64,000 nucleotides of DNA from Aphanomyces cochlioides (GCA_019828595.1 JAHQRK010000026.1:868001-932000), one strand, 5' to 3'. Counted from the first letter of the stretch, positions 13,370-24,781 are shown. Numbers and translations are program-made. Notes: generated from the sequence alone by a model not told the origin.

Positions 13370-15930
13370 CCTGCTGTCCGCCACGGTGGTTTTCCGACCT
13401 GGCGGCGACTTGTCCTTTCTCTCCTGGAGCAAATTTTCAAATGTCCTAATATCGTTGCGTGTCACCCGTTTTAACGCAAATTGATTGGTTAATAAAAATT
13501 CCAAATTGAATTTGGATTGGCTAAAATGAATGTCGTAATGTTGCAACCAGATTACATCTTTAGATTTCGTTACAAAGAGTTCAACAAATGGCTGCAGATC
13601 GATCGTGTCACACCTTGCCAAATGCTGCCCAAATGGTATTTTAATGTACAAGCCGTCTTGCGCGTCGAGCGCAGTAGTTAATGTGACGTGGCGCGTTATG
13701 ATACAACCCGGGACAGGCCCCTCCTCTCGTATTTTTTGTCGGCCGTTGAAAAAATACACTGCAAATACCTCAAAATTGAAGAAGATCCATCAGAATTGGC
13801 GGAATTTTTCGGTCAAAATTGCCCCGAATTCGGCTGAAATTCAGTAAATTCCAGATTCCCATCTTGACGTCGCGATGCGACAATGGAGGGAAAAGCTTGC
13901 GATGGATTCAAAATTGCAAGATCTGGGCATTGGAAAGAAACAAATTCCCGCGGAGGATTTTCTGAAATAGATACATATTTACTGTATCTAGCCCGTTGCT
14001 CACGCGTTGGTAGGCGCCGTCTATCAGAATCATTGAACTTGGTGACCGATAAGCCGCGCAGCTGCATGAGACAGCGCTTGCTTCAAAGGATATCATCTCG
14101 ACAGAGATTAGGATAGCTTTCGCTCCAGGAGAGAGTCGAGGCGACGCGCGCTCTGCTCGCCGCTCGCTTTGCGATGTGTTACAGGTGTGGCTTTGTCTCG
14201 ATACAGTCGCCATATGCCAACCTGAGTGGCGTTTTGTATCAACTTGGATGGCCAAGCGTGACACATGAGAGAATGTCTCGTGCACGTTGTGTGGTGGCGA
14301 GCGACACCCAAGATCATTACAATGGGTTTTGTGTTTCCCTCAATATGGTGAATGATATGAAGCGTACGGTAGTAAAAGCCCATTCCCCCCGTGGAAATAC
14401 ACCCAGCAAGTGTTTCGGTGCAGCCCACGATGTCGATTCGAACTTGAAGACTATACTGTGAAAATGTATGGAGGAGTTGAATCTCCAGGGAGTGCAGGGG
14501 TTACGTCAAACACAACTGGGACAAGGGATTGACATGGACCACGGGAGTCGGGTTGATGTACACAACTGCACGCCCACTAGACATTACGCCATCGAGATTT
14601 AAAGTCGTAGCCACATCCTTTAGCCGCAGTAATAAGCCAGGGGATGTGGACACTTCTTGACGACGACACTGGCTGCACGTCCCTACTGAACCACGGTGCA
14701 ACTTTGGAAAATCCTACCATTGTCACGAATCCAATATCTTCCCATGCAGCTTGTATAGCATTGCCGACAGCCTCGTGGTTCGTTTGAGGGCCGAAGAGGA
14801 AGAAGATTGGATTTGATGTGGATTCGAGCGGACTGTGTGTAAGAATGAATAGATCCAAGCTGATATTTACGACAACCAACGTCACTTCCCGATTCAAGGT
14901 ATGAAGAAGATTCTCCATGCGACAAGAACCATGTAATGAGGCCCGTCACGCCGTGATTTTGTAACATTTTCCCTTGTGGCTTGGCTCAACAAACCACTTC
15001 AAACTCCAAAATGTCGCTCCAACATTTTATTTATTACGCAGAGCAAGGCAACGAATGGATTTCCCGCTCTTCCTTTTAATGCGAGACACGAAGCATAGGT
15101 ACAAAGAGGAAAGCCATCGTTGCCACCGTGATCGGTTCTGTTCAAAGATCGCGATTAGATTCAGATGAATTCCAGTGTTCTTAAAAAGTCATATCAACAG
15201 CAAGGAGTGTTGAGTATACACATACTCAACAGTAAAGACAAAACAGAGAGAAAAAGCCAACGTAGCGCCATTCAGACCAACTGAGGAAGTGAAGGAGAGC
15301 TGCCAAATGTACTTTCGTGCTTTTAGCTTAGCGTTAATCGACACCACCAAGTTTGATGGGTTTGGGGGTGAAGGGGTTGCCGACACATCATAACTTTGGC
15401 AAAAGAATTCTCATCTTGTTTATAGCTCTATACGATTCACATCTCCAGTGGCTTGGATTAGTTGATCCACCAAGACTATGAAGAGGCAGTTTAGAGTTTC
15501 GTTGGGCTTCAAATTCAATCTTGTTGGAGAGCATCAATAATTTGGGGTGCTGGGTTTGACGGGTACAGTATACCACAACAGGACTCCTGGAGAAGTCCAG
15601 CAGATTGATATCGTCCAGAAGGCTAAAACTAAAGCAGCTACGAGCCAAGTTGGCATCCATTTCAGCTATTATTGTGCTGCAGGGTATTTTGATCTAACGT
15701 TACCAGCTATTAAGGTGTCTTGGTAAAGGGGTGTTTGGGGTTAGAAACTGGAGCCTTCCTAGAGTGAAGCCGGGTATTCTATGGGTAAATAGACTATGAA
15801 TCTTTTATTGCAGGCTTTTGGAGGGTAGTCTTAGATGCCTTTTAGCTCGAATCGTGACTTGGCTGTAGGATTATCCGCTGTCTCATGCTAACGTTATGAA
15901 ATGAAGTAGTTTAAGCTGTAATCATCCGAT
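13370..15930. other. Gene-poor region upstream of the ankyrin gene and Crypton
   Basis: The first 250 bases are the probable ankyrin promoter, with two reverse CCAAT boxes (ATTGGTTAAT near 13482 and ATTGGCTAAAA near 13517). Further on, minus-strand frames at 14108-14428 and 14577-14918 show a fragment AWEDIGFVTM faintly like a 2-oxoglutarate oxygenase N-terminus, but stops and missing iron ligands argue against a working gene. A perfect 10-bp-arm inverted repeat lies at 15208-15231. G-rich variants of the dispersed AACCCCTGCACCCC word occur near 14488 and 15365. No gene is supported. Confidence 0.45.
15208..15231. repeat. Perfect short inverted repeat (10-bp arms, 4-nt loop)
   Basis: TGTTGAGTAT and its exact complement flank ACAC. 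It lies in an otherwise featureless AT-rich spacer. It could be a transcription-factor site, a hairpin or chance; nothing nearby decides. Confidence 0.4.
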
Positions 15931-15938
15931 ATCCGGAT
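15931..15938 (+). promoter_or_regulatory. ATCCGGAT palindrome 30 bp upstream of the Crypton ORF
   Basis: An exact copy of the octamer found upstream of several unrelated genes in the window. Here it lies within CATCCGATATCCGGATGATC, before the ATG at 15968. Confidence 0.45.
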
Positions 15939-15967
15939 GATCGGATCGAGGAGTCGGTTAAGTGCGG

Positions 15968-18130
15968 ATGGAGGGGTGGTTTGTATTTGATAAGCGCCGA
16001 GGAATCATGGAAACCATCCATCGCTCCGAAGTACCTCCACATGATGATCTCTCAATGACTGATATGTCAACTCTTACGGACATCCAACATACAGAACGTG
16101 ATGAGCTGGTGAACCTGATGGACACCAAATATGCTCAGGCCACCAACGAACATGCTTCATCTGCCATGAAGAAGTTTGCACAGTTCATACGGGAATACAC
16201 AAACGACGAAGTTGAGGTATCAGCACTCACAGCAGCACATGTGAACGAAGACATGATGGGAAAGTTTGCGTCATTTCTCGTGGCAGATAGCACAATTGGG
16301 TTATCCTCATCAACCACTTACTTAAGCAGTGTAAAGCGGCAGTTGGTGGACCAAACACGCACGACGTTTTTTATCGAAAGGAACGATTGGTACAAAAGTC
16401 TGCGCTCGGCTCTACGCAATAAGTATCTCCAAAAAGCTGTTGATGATGGACGACCGCTCCAAGATAAGGCACCTCTCATGACCATGCAAGATCTCTGCGT
16501 CATTTGCGAGAGTCTATTTTTGAAAGGCGAAACAACAGCTATCAAGGATAGAACACTTTTGTCATTTCAGTGGAGTCTAGTTGGACGAAGCTCTGACGTC
16601 GGCGATGCACTCTTTTCCCATCTCAAATGGTGTGAGAAGTACCTCCTTATGCAAGTGCTTCGTAAAAAGACACGACAAGAGCATTCCGTGGCCGTTTTTC
16701 CATCTGCATTCTTGTGGCAAATCGATCCAATACACTCTCTAGCAGCGCAGCTTGCAGTCGGCCGCTTCTCTTTGTCAGACAGATTATTCAGCCAAATTGC
16801 TTTCGAAACGTCTCAGCAAAACAACACAGCAGCCTATATCAATCGCTTGCTCGAAAACGTCACAAAATCAAGCGATCCATCAGATCTTACACCTGGTTTG
16901 CGCTCTCATTCCAGCCGTCGAGGAGCTGCTGCAGTTGCTGCTGCGAGTTCAGATATCAATTTGAGCGACTTAGCTCACCGTGGCAGATGGCAACTCGACA
17001 ACTTGAGCACTGTGCTTGAGTATATTTCACCTACCTGTAGCAGCGATCACAAGGTGGCAAGGGTGCTTGGGGGATGGGAAAACCCTGCGCGTGACATTCA
17101 CCCTGCTACCCTTAGCACGAGCGACCCACCAGCGCTTGATCAGCGCGCTTTTGCCCGAAACCTCTTCTTGCACTATCGGGAACGGCTCGGTATAAGTGCT
17201 CTCATTGATGCTCTTGCTGCTTCCCTTTTACTCTATTTCGACCAAACATTTGGTGTCATGGCAACACACAAAGAGCATGAGGTGATGATTGAGTCGGTTC
17301 AAATGTCCAATGAGTCACTAAGTCGCGAGGCCGCAATTGCACAGCTTGGAGTGTGGGGGCGAGACATCAAGCAGCGTTTTGTCAGAAGCAACCTCAATTC
17401 AATCCCTCTTGACCACGCCGAAGATAGTGACACGGTGATCGATCTTCCTGTAAAGTTTCCACTGAGCGACACAATCACTCGACTGTCAATTGCCCAACGT
17501 GACATTGCCTCAGAAGTTTCTGGTCTCTCGAGTCGGCTTTCATCTCAAGCCGCTGTTCAGGAGGAGCTTCTTTCACTCCAGAAGCAAGTTCTGACTCATC
17601 AAAAAGATATGATGCAGCAGCAGGCACGACAAGCTGCCCTATTAGAAGAGTTATTGAACCAGAGCTATGGTGCTACCCCAAGACAATCTACAGTGAGACG
17701 GCAGGCAACACAAGAGCAAGAGACAGAGACAGCTCAATCTGCAATTCACTCTGAAGCTACAATAAGTGAGCCACCCCTCGACAGACCACTAGTGTTACCC
17801 GCAGAGCTGCCACGAACTTGGCCGAACGACATGTGCTCTCTGCGTGGCTGGAAGTTAGCTGATTTGGTGTATCGTGTATGGCTTGACCGTCTTCTGGAAG
17901 TTCCATGTGACTATCAGCACCATGCACAGCGCGACGCGCGGCAAGCAGCCTTGTTGGCAACTTCAGTACTGGGCGAACGGGCACCAGCACCGTTTCCTCT
18001 TGATGGCTCGTCTTCTGAAAAGGAAGCGTGGATGCGTAATGCACAAGCCTTAGCACGTGTAGCTCAAACAGAAATAAATGTTGTCTGTGATCTCTTTGAG
18101 CTCTCATTTGTCACTGAGTTCGATGTCTAG
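15968..18130 (+). CDS. Crypton-type tyrosine recombinase (transposase)
   Basis: A single intronless frame of 720 aa from the ATG at 15968 (an in-frame GTG precedes it). The first about 130 residues look like a helical core-binding domain. The catalytic part contains the expected tyrosine-recombinase set: Arg in LVGRSSDVGD, a basic KKTRQEH loop, the H-x-x-R box in LRSHSSRRGAA, a His/Trp in AHRGRWQLDN and the nucleophile Tyr in STVLEYI. A Gln-rich coiled coil (around 17500-17660) and a C-terminal domain with Trp/Leu-rich segments follow. This layout fits Crypton elements, which cut and rejoin DNA through a covalent Tyr-DNA intermediate. The frame is undamaged, so the copy may be intact. A domesticated gene is possible, since the promoter-like octamer also sits upstream of host genes. 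Confidence 0.82.
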   Translation: MEGWFVFDKRRGIMETIHRSEVPPHDDLSMTDMSTLTDIQHTERDELVNLMDTKYAQATNEHASSAMKKFAQFIREYTNDEVEVSALTAAHVNEDMMGKFASFLVADSTIGLSSSTTYLSSVKRQLVDQTRTTFFIERNDWYKSLRSALRNKYLQKAVDDGRPLQDKAPLMTMQDLCVICESLFLKGETTAIKDRTLLSFQWSLVGRSSDVGDALFSHLKWCEKYLLMQVLRKKTRQEHSVAVFPSAFLWQIDPIHSLAAQLAVGRFSLSDRLFSQIAFETSQQNNTAAYINRLLENVTKSSDPSDLTPGLRSHSSRRGAAAVAAASSDINLSDLAHRGRWQLDNLSTVLEYISPTCSSDHKVARVLGGWENPARDIHPATLSTSDPPALDQRAFARNLFLHYRERLGISALIDALAASLLLYFDQTFGVMATHKEHEVMIESVQMSNESLSREAAIAQLGVWGRDIKQRFVRSNLNSIPLDHAEDSDTVIDLPVKFPLSDTITRLSIAQRDIASEVSGLSSRLSSQAAVQEELLSLQKQVLTHQKDMMQQQARQAALLEELLNQSYGATPRQSTVRRQATQEQETETAQSAIHSEATISEPPLDRPLVLPAELPRTWPNDMCSLRGWKLADLVYRVWLDRLLEVPCDYQHHAQRDARQAALLATSVLGERAPAPFPLDGSSSEKEAWMRNAQALARVAQTEINVVCDLFELSFVTEFDV
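15968..18130 (+). mobile_element. Crypton element (minimum extent)
   Basis: Only the recombinase gene can be delimited. Cryptons lack terminal inverted repeats, so the ends cannot be read from one copy. No second copy exists in the window. Confidence 0.6.
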
Positions 18131-18999
18131 TTGATACCACGTGCCTTCCAGGTGATTGAGAAAGCTATCCTGTGTTGATATCAATAAATATACCAAAAGG
18201 GAGCCATTTACACAATGTAACCAACCTCAAATGGCATACATGTTCGTCAATGCACTTGCTCGATCTAAGCGTCATTTTTGAGTCGCTAAATGGCTCATTC
18301 ACAGCTTCCAGACGATGGGAAATGTGTCTACAGATCTGAAGTCATATTCTATCCTAATCGACATCGCGATGGACGTAGATGTTTTACCATGGAGTACGCT
18401 CGGCTCATGGCTCATAATCTGCTTGGTTGCATGATCTCACGTCCAAAACCCACTATATATGCGTTCACATATAGCTATTGATGCGTCTTGGTCAGTTTTA
18501 CTTGCCTACTAAGAGATATTCATTGATCTCTGACTTGTTTCAAAAGGGGCAGCTTACACGTTCATCATCGAAACAAAAACGTCGTATTCGTCGTTATACT
18601 CGGATCAAACGACACTTGGATAGCTTGATCCACGTGATCTGGACCTAGAGTACTTTGAATTGGCGTTTGGAGTTGCGTTCTTACCGTTGCTGACAGCCAG
18701 CCTTTGGGCTTGTGGTCGGCTCCAGGGAGATCGTGATTTGAGATGTGTGAAAGAATCGCATGAGCCAATCGCCACTCGTTGTGCAGGACAAATTCGAACT
18801 TCGAAGTGTGGTAGATGTTCGTCGGACAAGGTGCTATAATTGTGACAAATGGATGTGCTTTTCAAGTCGACTGGATATTTCCCGTTTAATGCTTATCGTC
18901 CGAAACAGTGTTGATGACAACGATAGATCGGACGTTCAGTCGGACGTTAAACATTATAGGGGTGGAGGGGTTATGAAGGATCCGGTTAAGTAGATAATT
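18131..18999. other. Spacer between Crypton and the secreted protein gene
   Basis: Short overlapping open frames on both strands, none with a motif. It may include the 3' end of the Crypton. The last about 60 bases before 19055 form the promoter of the next gene, including the octamer at 19000. Confidence 0.5.
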
Positions 19000-19007
19000 A
19001 TCCGGAT
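19000..19007 (+). promoter_or_regulatory. ATCCGGAT palindrome 48 bp upstream of the EGF/S74 gene
   Basis: Lies in the context ATAATTATCCGGATGTAG, just ahead of the start codon at 19055. It matches the octamers at 22827, 37772, 41610, 42133 and 58542. Confidence 0.55.
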
Positions 19008-19054
19008 GTAGCGATCTTTCGAAATTGAAAGGAGTGTCACTTTTCGAATTGAAA

Positions 19055-22000
19055 ATGTGGAAAGCCACCTTCGTTGCCGCGGCCGTCGGGCTTGCACTGA
19101 GTGCCGCTGAATCCGCCAAGCGCTGCCCAGGATCGCCAAACCAGTGTAGCCTTCATGGAAGTTGTATGATCAATCGCCATGGAGAATACGTATGCAATTG
19201 CCAATGGGGCTATTCAGGCCAAGATTGCGCGAATAGTATGATCTGCCCTTTCTGTGTTATTGCTCATATTCGCGCGCTTTTCCCCTAGAAATGTGTCCCC
19301 ATGGCTTCGATCCCATCACAAAAGACATGCAGCAAGAGAAGAAACTCCGTCTGTCGATTGTCGACACGTCCCCACAATCTTCTGGCGATAAATCGCTTGC
19401 TGCATCTGTCATGCTACAATTCCATGGTCATGTTGTCGAGATGGAAATACAGCATCTCACGGCCGACAAATGCACGCAAATCTTTCGACGATTTCGCAAT
19501 TTGGGCGAACTGGTACGTTCATCGTTTCCACAGGAAGTCATTGACAATTTTTCTAGACGTGCACAAGCGTATCTTCGACGAATGCTCTCTACGAATTTGA
19601 CATTACTCTGCACTCTTTTCCCATTTACCCGATCATGAACAATATTTTTCACCACGCGGGCAATCCGCTCAGCAGTGAGTTTACATGCGAAGCACCACCA
19701 TCGTCGTCCCTGTCATGTCGGTTTACAAGCCTGGGTGATTCCAACATCAAATCGTATCTTCCATGTTCAAACCACGGCACATGCAACGCCAAAACTGGTC
19801 TTTGTGCATGCGAGCAGGGATTTTATGGCGTCCATTGCGGATCAAACGAAGACTCGGCAAATATGCTCGAAGGTATTGCAGGGGGACCTTACTTTTCAGG
19901 AAATCTCTTGAAACTTGGCGCGGCAAGAGCCTCTTCGACGTCATTTTATCTCATGCATGCTGATGTGGCAGGACGACCCATTTTTACCATGGACGGTGAG
20001 GGACATACACACCTCCATGAAGGCTCTCTTGTGGCGCCATCCGTGTTGACTAGTCAACTGGAAGTCAATTCAGGTCACGTCAAGATAAACGACGCCGACA
20101 TGAAGCTCTCAAATTCAAAGTTGAGTCTTCACAATGTTTTGACCTTGGACACCCCACTTATTGATGTTGATGTGGCATCGCCAACTTGTACAAGCGACCT
20201 CATGCGTCTAAGATTGGCTGGTCAGGTGGTTCTCCAAGTGGATGCAGTTGGAAAAACGTCGTTGGATGCTCTGGAAGTACAAAAGAGAGCATCTATACAA
20301 GGTTCATTGGCTGTACAAGAACTTAGCTCTTTCAAAGGCCAAGCTAGCTTCCAAAGCGGCATCAAGGTACCTTCGTCGATACACCAGGATATAGTGCCCA
20401 TTTTCAATTGTAGGTTGTTGGACACGTCGAAATAGATGACGGAGTAAATGTGAAAGGAGTAACGAGTTTCTCCAGTGCTCAAGGCGAGATCCTCGTAGCA
20501 AGCCCATCGTCATCTCTGCTGCATTTACAATTATCTGACAAACCCACCAAGTGCTTGACTTGTTTGGGTGATCGACAAGAGGTATGTTGGTCAGAAAATT
20601 TGAGCCATGATTATATCCCGTCGCCTCATTAGGTTCTGTTTGACGTGTCGCGAACGGGGGCAACAACCATCCATCAAGGGGGACTAGATGTCCATGCAGG
20701 GGGCATTCGAATTGGCGCGGGTGGTCAAGTTATTGAGTCGGGTGGATTAAGGATTCGATCTGGCGGGCTAAAAGTTGAAGCTGGCGGTATCGAATTCAAT
20801 GATACGATGGCCATCTCCCATGGCTTGGAAGTTACGTCGACCGAGAATTTACAGTACGATTGTGCTTTGTTCTCCCTTCAATTGAACACTTTTGTTTAGA
20901 CCAGCATTGCATGCTCGTGTTAGCCATCTCCATTTCAATGGCGCTGTCATGTCCTTGGACGCCAAGGTGACAATACCTTCTTAGCTTATAAGGGCTCAAA
21001 ATGTTTTGATTTCTAGGCAGATGCATCAGTGTCTCCGTTTGATTTTGTCGTCGCGCGAGGCAAAGGCGATCACGTCATGTGGAAAGTTAGTGGAAATGGC
21101 GATATGTCTCTACAAGGGAGTGTGGTCGCCAATGCCTCGATTGTGGCACATGGAACCTTGATTGCATCTCGACAGGCACTTTTTCGACCACAGAGCATTC
21201 GCATGCAGGAGCATTTGATTATTCCATGTAGCCACAGTTATGTCCATATCATGGACGACGGCAAAGCTGTAACTCAACGCTGTCTTTGCATCAACTCATT
21301 ATTTGTAGATGCCAAAGACGACACAATCAATACAAGTCGAGGGAGCACAGTACGGTCAACTTCTCATCATTCAAAACGACGATACTGACTGGCTTCATTC
21401 GTTGAAAATTCCCCCTCGGTCATCAGCCCTCTTCGTTTTTGATGGGCAAGCGTGGCAAACGCTCACTGCGACGGAATTCGACACGACGCGTCTTGTGAAC
21501 GTCAAGGAACTGTCCGCTGCCGCCAATTTAAACATTGGCGAATACCAATTGACCGCCCATGCAATTCAAGTCCTCCATCAACACCATCGAAAGTGCTCAT
21601 TTCGTTGATTTGTAGGTCGGTGGCCAGCCTGCCAACCGCGTGGCATTATATGGCAAAGGCGGTCTCTTGACCCACGACGCTTCGCTCGCCTACGACTCGA
21701 CAACATCAACGCTCCAAGTCCATCAGCTGCAAGTTGATCAAGTTGTGGGCAAAATTGACATGACCAACAGGTTTGTCGCCAGTCCAACCATACATTTGTC
21801 TGAACTTTCATGAAGTGAATTACGTGGCGTCGACATTATTGGAGGTGACATTCGTGGTATCAACATGAGCGCCATGGTGCTTGAAGTTACGGGAGAAATG
21901 TACGTCGAGTCGAATGCATACGTCGGCGGTGGTCTCGTCGTTGATGGTCAAGTCATGGGCTCTGGCTCGTACTTGGATTCATCCGATATGCGCTTTAAAA

Positions 22001-22404
22001 CCAACATTACAGCCTTGCCGATGGATCCACTTGAAGCATTGATGCAACTCCAAGCGGTATATATCATTTCCATCTACAGATTGTCTCAAGTGCTTATGCA
22101 GGTGGAATACAACTACGATACCGAAGCCTTTCCCAAGAAACACTTCACACCGACACGCGAGATTGGTTTCCTCGCGCAAGAGGTTGAATCTGTCCTACCG
22201 CAAGTCGTGGAAACGGACAAAGACGGCTACAAATACGTGGCCTATGCGCATCTAGTTCCGGTTCTCGTCGAAGGTACTCATCGAATCAGATCAGTACTCC
22301 TCAGAGATTCTGTAGCGATGAAACAACAAGCCAAGGAGATTGATGACTTGCGCGCTCGTCTCGCAGCACTGGAAGAACGTCTCCAATTCGTCTCGAACTC
22401 ATAG
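19055..22404 (+). CDS. Secreted EGF-like protein with C-terminal S74 intramolecular chaperone domain
   Basis: Twelve exons (11 introns of 40-53 nt) give 946 aa. The ATG at 19055 starts a clear signal peptide, MWKATFVAAAVGLALSAAES; the longer frame begins at TTG and is rejected. Two EGF-like cysteine modules follow (CSLHGSCMINRHGEYVCNCQWGYSGQDC, and CSNHGTCNAKTGLCACEQGFYGVHC). The middle is a long run of Gly/Ala/Val-rich beta-strand-like repeats typical of fibrous stalks. Exons from 21816 onward encode the S74 chaperone: SSDMRFKTNI with the self-cleavage Ser, EIGFLAQEVESVLPQVV, DGYKYVAYAHLVPVLVEA, and a terminal coiled coil. In the family this domain helps beta-rich trimers fold and then cuts itself off. 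The protein is therefore probably an extracellular trimeric fibre or adhesin-like wall protein. The best 3' intron is 22274-22315, which restores VEAMKQQ. Confidence 0.88.
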
Positions 22405-22526
22405 AAAAGCGACGTTTTATATAGATATATTCAAACATGTTTTACAAGTGTTTCGTTTGGAGTAAATAGAGAGAAGGTCGTCCATCAATCGATTGTGCTT
22501 GACGGTTGCGCGATACCATGTATGGC

Positions 22527-22778
22527 TTAAATGTAGGCCCAGCCAGATCGTTCCCAGGCGGAGTCTCGACCGGCCGACTTGGCGTCTTTGGACTTGGACG
22601 ATGCCATGCTCGGAGATGTCGAGAGTGGCGACGAAGATGCTGACGACGACGACGAGGAGGACGAAGCGTCTTGTGCATTGACAGAGATGGAAGGCATAGA
22701 GGCGATCTTCACGAAGCTGAGCATGTTTGACGGTGACGTGGAGAATTGGAGAATGACCGCTTTGGGCGTTCCATCCAC
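22527..22778 (-). CDS. Small Ser-rich protein, function unknown
   Basis: An intronless frame of 83 residues starting MDGTPKAVILQFSTSP, with a run of serines and alanines in the middle and a Trp/Tyr-containing end. No family is recognised. Support for a real gene is contextual: a doubled ATCCGGAT palindrome lies about 50 bp upstream of the start, as for other genes here. It converges on the EGF/S74 gene (stop 22404). Because of the low-complexity serine run, the frame could still be chance. Confidence 0.45.
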   Translation of the reverse strand: MDGTPKAVILQFSTSPSNMLSFVKIASMPSISVNAQDASSSSSSSSASSSPLSTSPSMASSKSKDAKSAGRDSAWERSGWAYI

Positions 22779-22826
22779 TGCTGGGTTGAAGTTTCAAAGT
22801 CATGCGATTGGACCAGATATCTCCTT

Positions 22827-22842
22827 ATCCGGATATCCGGAT
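22827..22842 (-). promoter_or_regulatory. Two tandem ATCCGGAT palindromes upstream of the Ser-rich ORF
   Basis: TTATCCGGATATCCGGATA contains two abutting octamers, 49 bp upstream of the minus-strand start at 22778. Confidence 0.5.
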
Positions 22843-22844
22843 AG

Positions 22845-23432
22845 TATATAAGCTTGATTTCAAGGCAAGGAACAGCATCTCATCTCCCTAACCTGGGAGT
22901 ACAGGAAACCCATGCATGCTCTCAAAGCTCATGATCAGTCAGACACGTGGAGAAGACATTTAATGATAAGTTAGAGACGTTTGAAGCTGTTAAGTGGTAT
23001 GTCATTCGATTTGCCACGACAGGTGTGTCATAGATTTTAAAGATCGAAACGAGCGAATCAAATCGCAGCATTACAAATGGGAAAATTCCCATCGAGAAAT
23101 TCCCAAAATGTATATAATAGACCTCTTGCTCATATATAGTGTTACTGTTCAGTTTAGTTTCGTTTTACAATATACCAGTATATTCATACTATTTGACGAA
23201 CTGAAAGATCATAAACACACTAAATAGTAATTTATCTTTCAAATGACGAAGAGGCGGGGCAAATGGTATGTGACTCAATCACTGAAGAAAGGACATACTC
23301 AAATATAATGCAAGTGGAATAGACGGAAATGACTACGCAAATGCCATGACTATGCACAACAGCATGAGAGACAAGCTTTTACAAGCATTAGACCATCCAT
23401 AACTCAAATTAATATTTGCCGTTTCGAACTCG
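22845..23432. other. AT-rich spacer upstream of the DDE transposase gene
   Basis: No supported gene. The open frame at 22994-23227 is AT-rich and motif-free. I could not find a terminal inverted repeat for the transposase gene that follows. Confidence 0.5.
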
Positions 23433-24638
23433 ATGCCTTCCATGGACCCCCTCTCTATCATCAGCCGTCTTCAACAAGATCTTGACGATGAGCATATCCA
23501 ACTCGAAGAAACGAGTCAGGTCTACCTCGAATACACCCAACAAGTCGAAGATGAAGATGATAGTCCAACTCCAGTCATGGATCGATTCTTTCTCCAAGGC
23601 GGCAATGCTGCACTGACTACTATGATGAACTTCACACAGTCCGAATTCGCCTCCATCTGGGCTGTTGTGGAAACGACACTCGTGCCCCTTTGGACTCTCG
23701 GACGTGGACGAAAATCGCCGACGTCTCCCAAAGACGCTCTCTTTATGACACTGACGGCCCTTAAGCATTTCAATGCTTGGGACAAGCACGCGCTTGACTT
23801 CAACATGAAGCAATCGACGTTTGAAAAGCTTGTCCATCGCGTTTTCGAAGCTATTGAGCCAGTCCTCTACGATCACTACGTGAAGCCGGTAAGCATGGCT
23901 TCGCAGATGGACAAAGGAAACAGCTTTGGCAACTTCCCGTCTGCTCTGTATTGTACCGATGTCAAATTCCAACCTGGATACAGACCAAGTGGTCCATTTA
24001 ATGAAGCGAAGCACTATTACTCTGGGAAGCACAAACTTTATGGTCTCAAGTTGGAATGTTCAGTGGCGTACCCAGGCTTTGCAGTCGACCTGTCAAGTTT
24101 TTCCCCTGGTTCGGTGTCTGACTTCACCATCTTTCTCAATCGCCGTGACGTTCACATTAAGATGCTCAAGAAGACGGAAGATGAAGAGAACATAACTGAT
24201 CATGACGAAGGCTCAGAGAGATGGCCCGATTCGTGGAGTGTGTTGGTTGACATGGGCTACCAAGGAATTCAACATGAGGTGCGATCAATTCAACCCAAGA
24301 GGAAGCCACAAGGATCCATGCTGACTCCACGAGAAATTGAGAGAAACTCAAGAGTTTCTTCAGACCGTGTTCTCGTCGAGAACTACTTTGGTCGCGTATG
24401 CAATCTTTGGAAGTGTATGTATGCGACCTTCAAGTGGAATGAGTCGCGATTCAACCGTGTGTCGCGTATCTGCTTTGCTTTGACAAATGCCCACGTGGCG
24501 AGAATGCCTCTGCGTGGTTCGGATGGCTCATTCTATCAGTGTGTGTTGTCTCGCTACAGCAGCATGGCCCACGAAGCGTCAAGAAAGCGCGCTGGAACTC
24601 AAGCTCGCTACCGAGCTCGTAGAGCGAGACGGACTTGA
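23433..24638 (+). CDS. DDE superfamily transposase (DDE_Tnp_4-like), expanded oomycete type
   Basis: An intronless 401-aa frame from ATG 23433, beginning with an acidic N-terminus. The N-terminal half has a helical DNA-binding-like segment (LFMTLTALKHF...FEKLVHRVFEAIEP). The RNase-H-like core shows YCTDVKFQ with the first Asp, KHKLYGLKLECSV, GSVSDFTIF, a second Asp in LVDMGYQG and the Glu in RVLVENYFGRV. The C-terminus is Arg-rich. These are features of DDE_Tnp_4 proteins common in oomycete genomes. With no terminal repeats visible, it may be a solo or domesticated copy. Length and frame are intact. Confidence 0.8.
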   Translation: MPSMDPLSIISRLQQDLDDEHIQLEETSQVYLEYTQQVEDEDDSPTPVMDRFFLQGGNAALTTMMNFTQSEFASIWAVVETTLVPLWTLGRGRKSPTSPKDALFMTLTALKHFNAWDKHALDFNMKQSTFEKLVHRVFEAIEPVLYDHYVKPVSMASQMDKGNSFGNFPSALYCTDVKFQPGYRPSGPFNEAKHYYSGKHKLYGLKLECSVAYPGFAVDLSSFSPGSVSDFTIFLNRRDVHIKMLKKTEDEENITDHDEGSERWPDSWSVLVDMGYQGIQHEVRSIQPKRKPQGSMLTPREIERNSRVSSDRVLVENYFGRVCNLWKCMYATFKWNESRFNRVSRICFALTNAHVARMPLRGSDGSFYQCVLSRYSSMAHEASRKRAGTQARYRARRARRT

Positions 24639-24781
24639 AGCTCACACGCAATCTCCCGAATTTGATCGTCGCCGTTCGTTCTCTTAGTCTTTTCAAGGCC
24701 TTTATATGCACATTTACATTGCATACAATTTTTCATAATATATATGCATTTTTTACATTTTTTCTATTTTTGGAAAAAGAC

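Noticed and set aside
13325..13759. 144-codon minus-strand frame upstream of the ankyrin gene
   Set aside because: Only its last few codons (MFWQ) are used as exon 1; the rest overlaps CCAAT promoter sequence and shows no motif.
14577..14967. 2-oxoglutarate oxygenase gene on the minus strand (AWEDIGFVTM)
   Set aside because: The similarity covers about ten residues, and no iron-binding His-x-Asp or later His was found before stops.
16135..18107. Several minus-strand frames within the Crypton gene
   Set aside because: Shadows of the recombinase frame.
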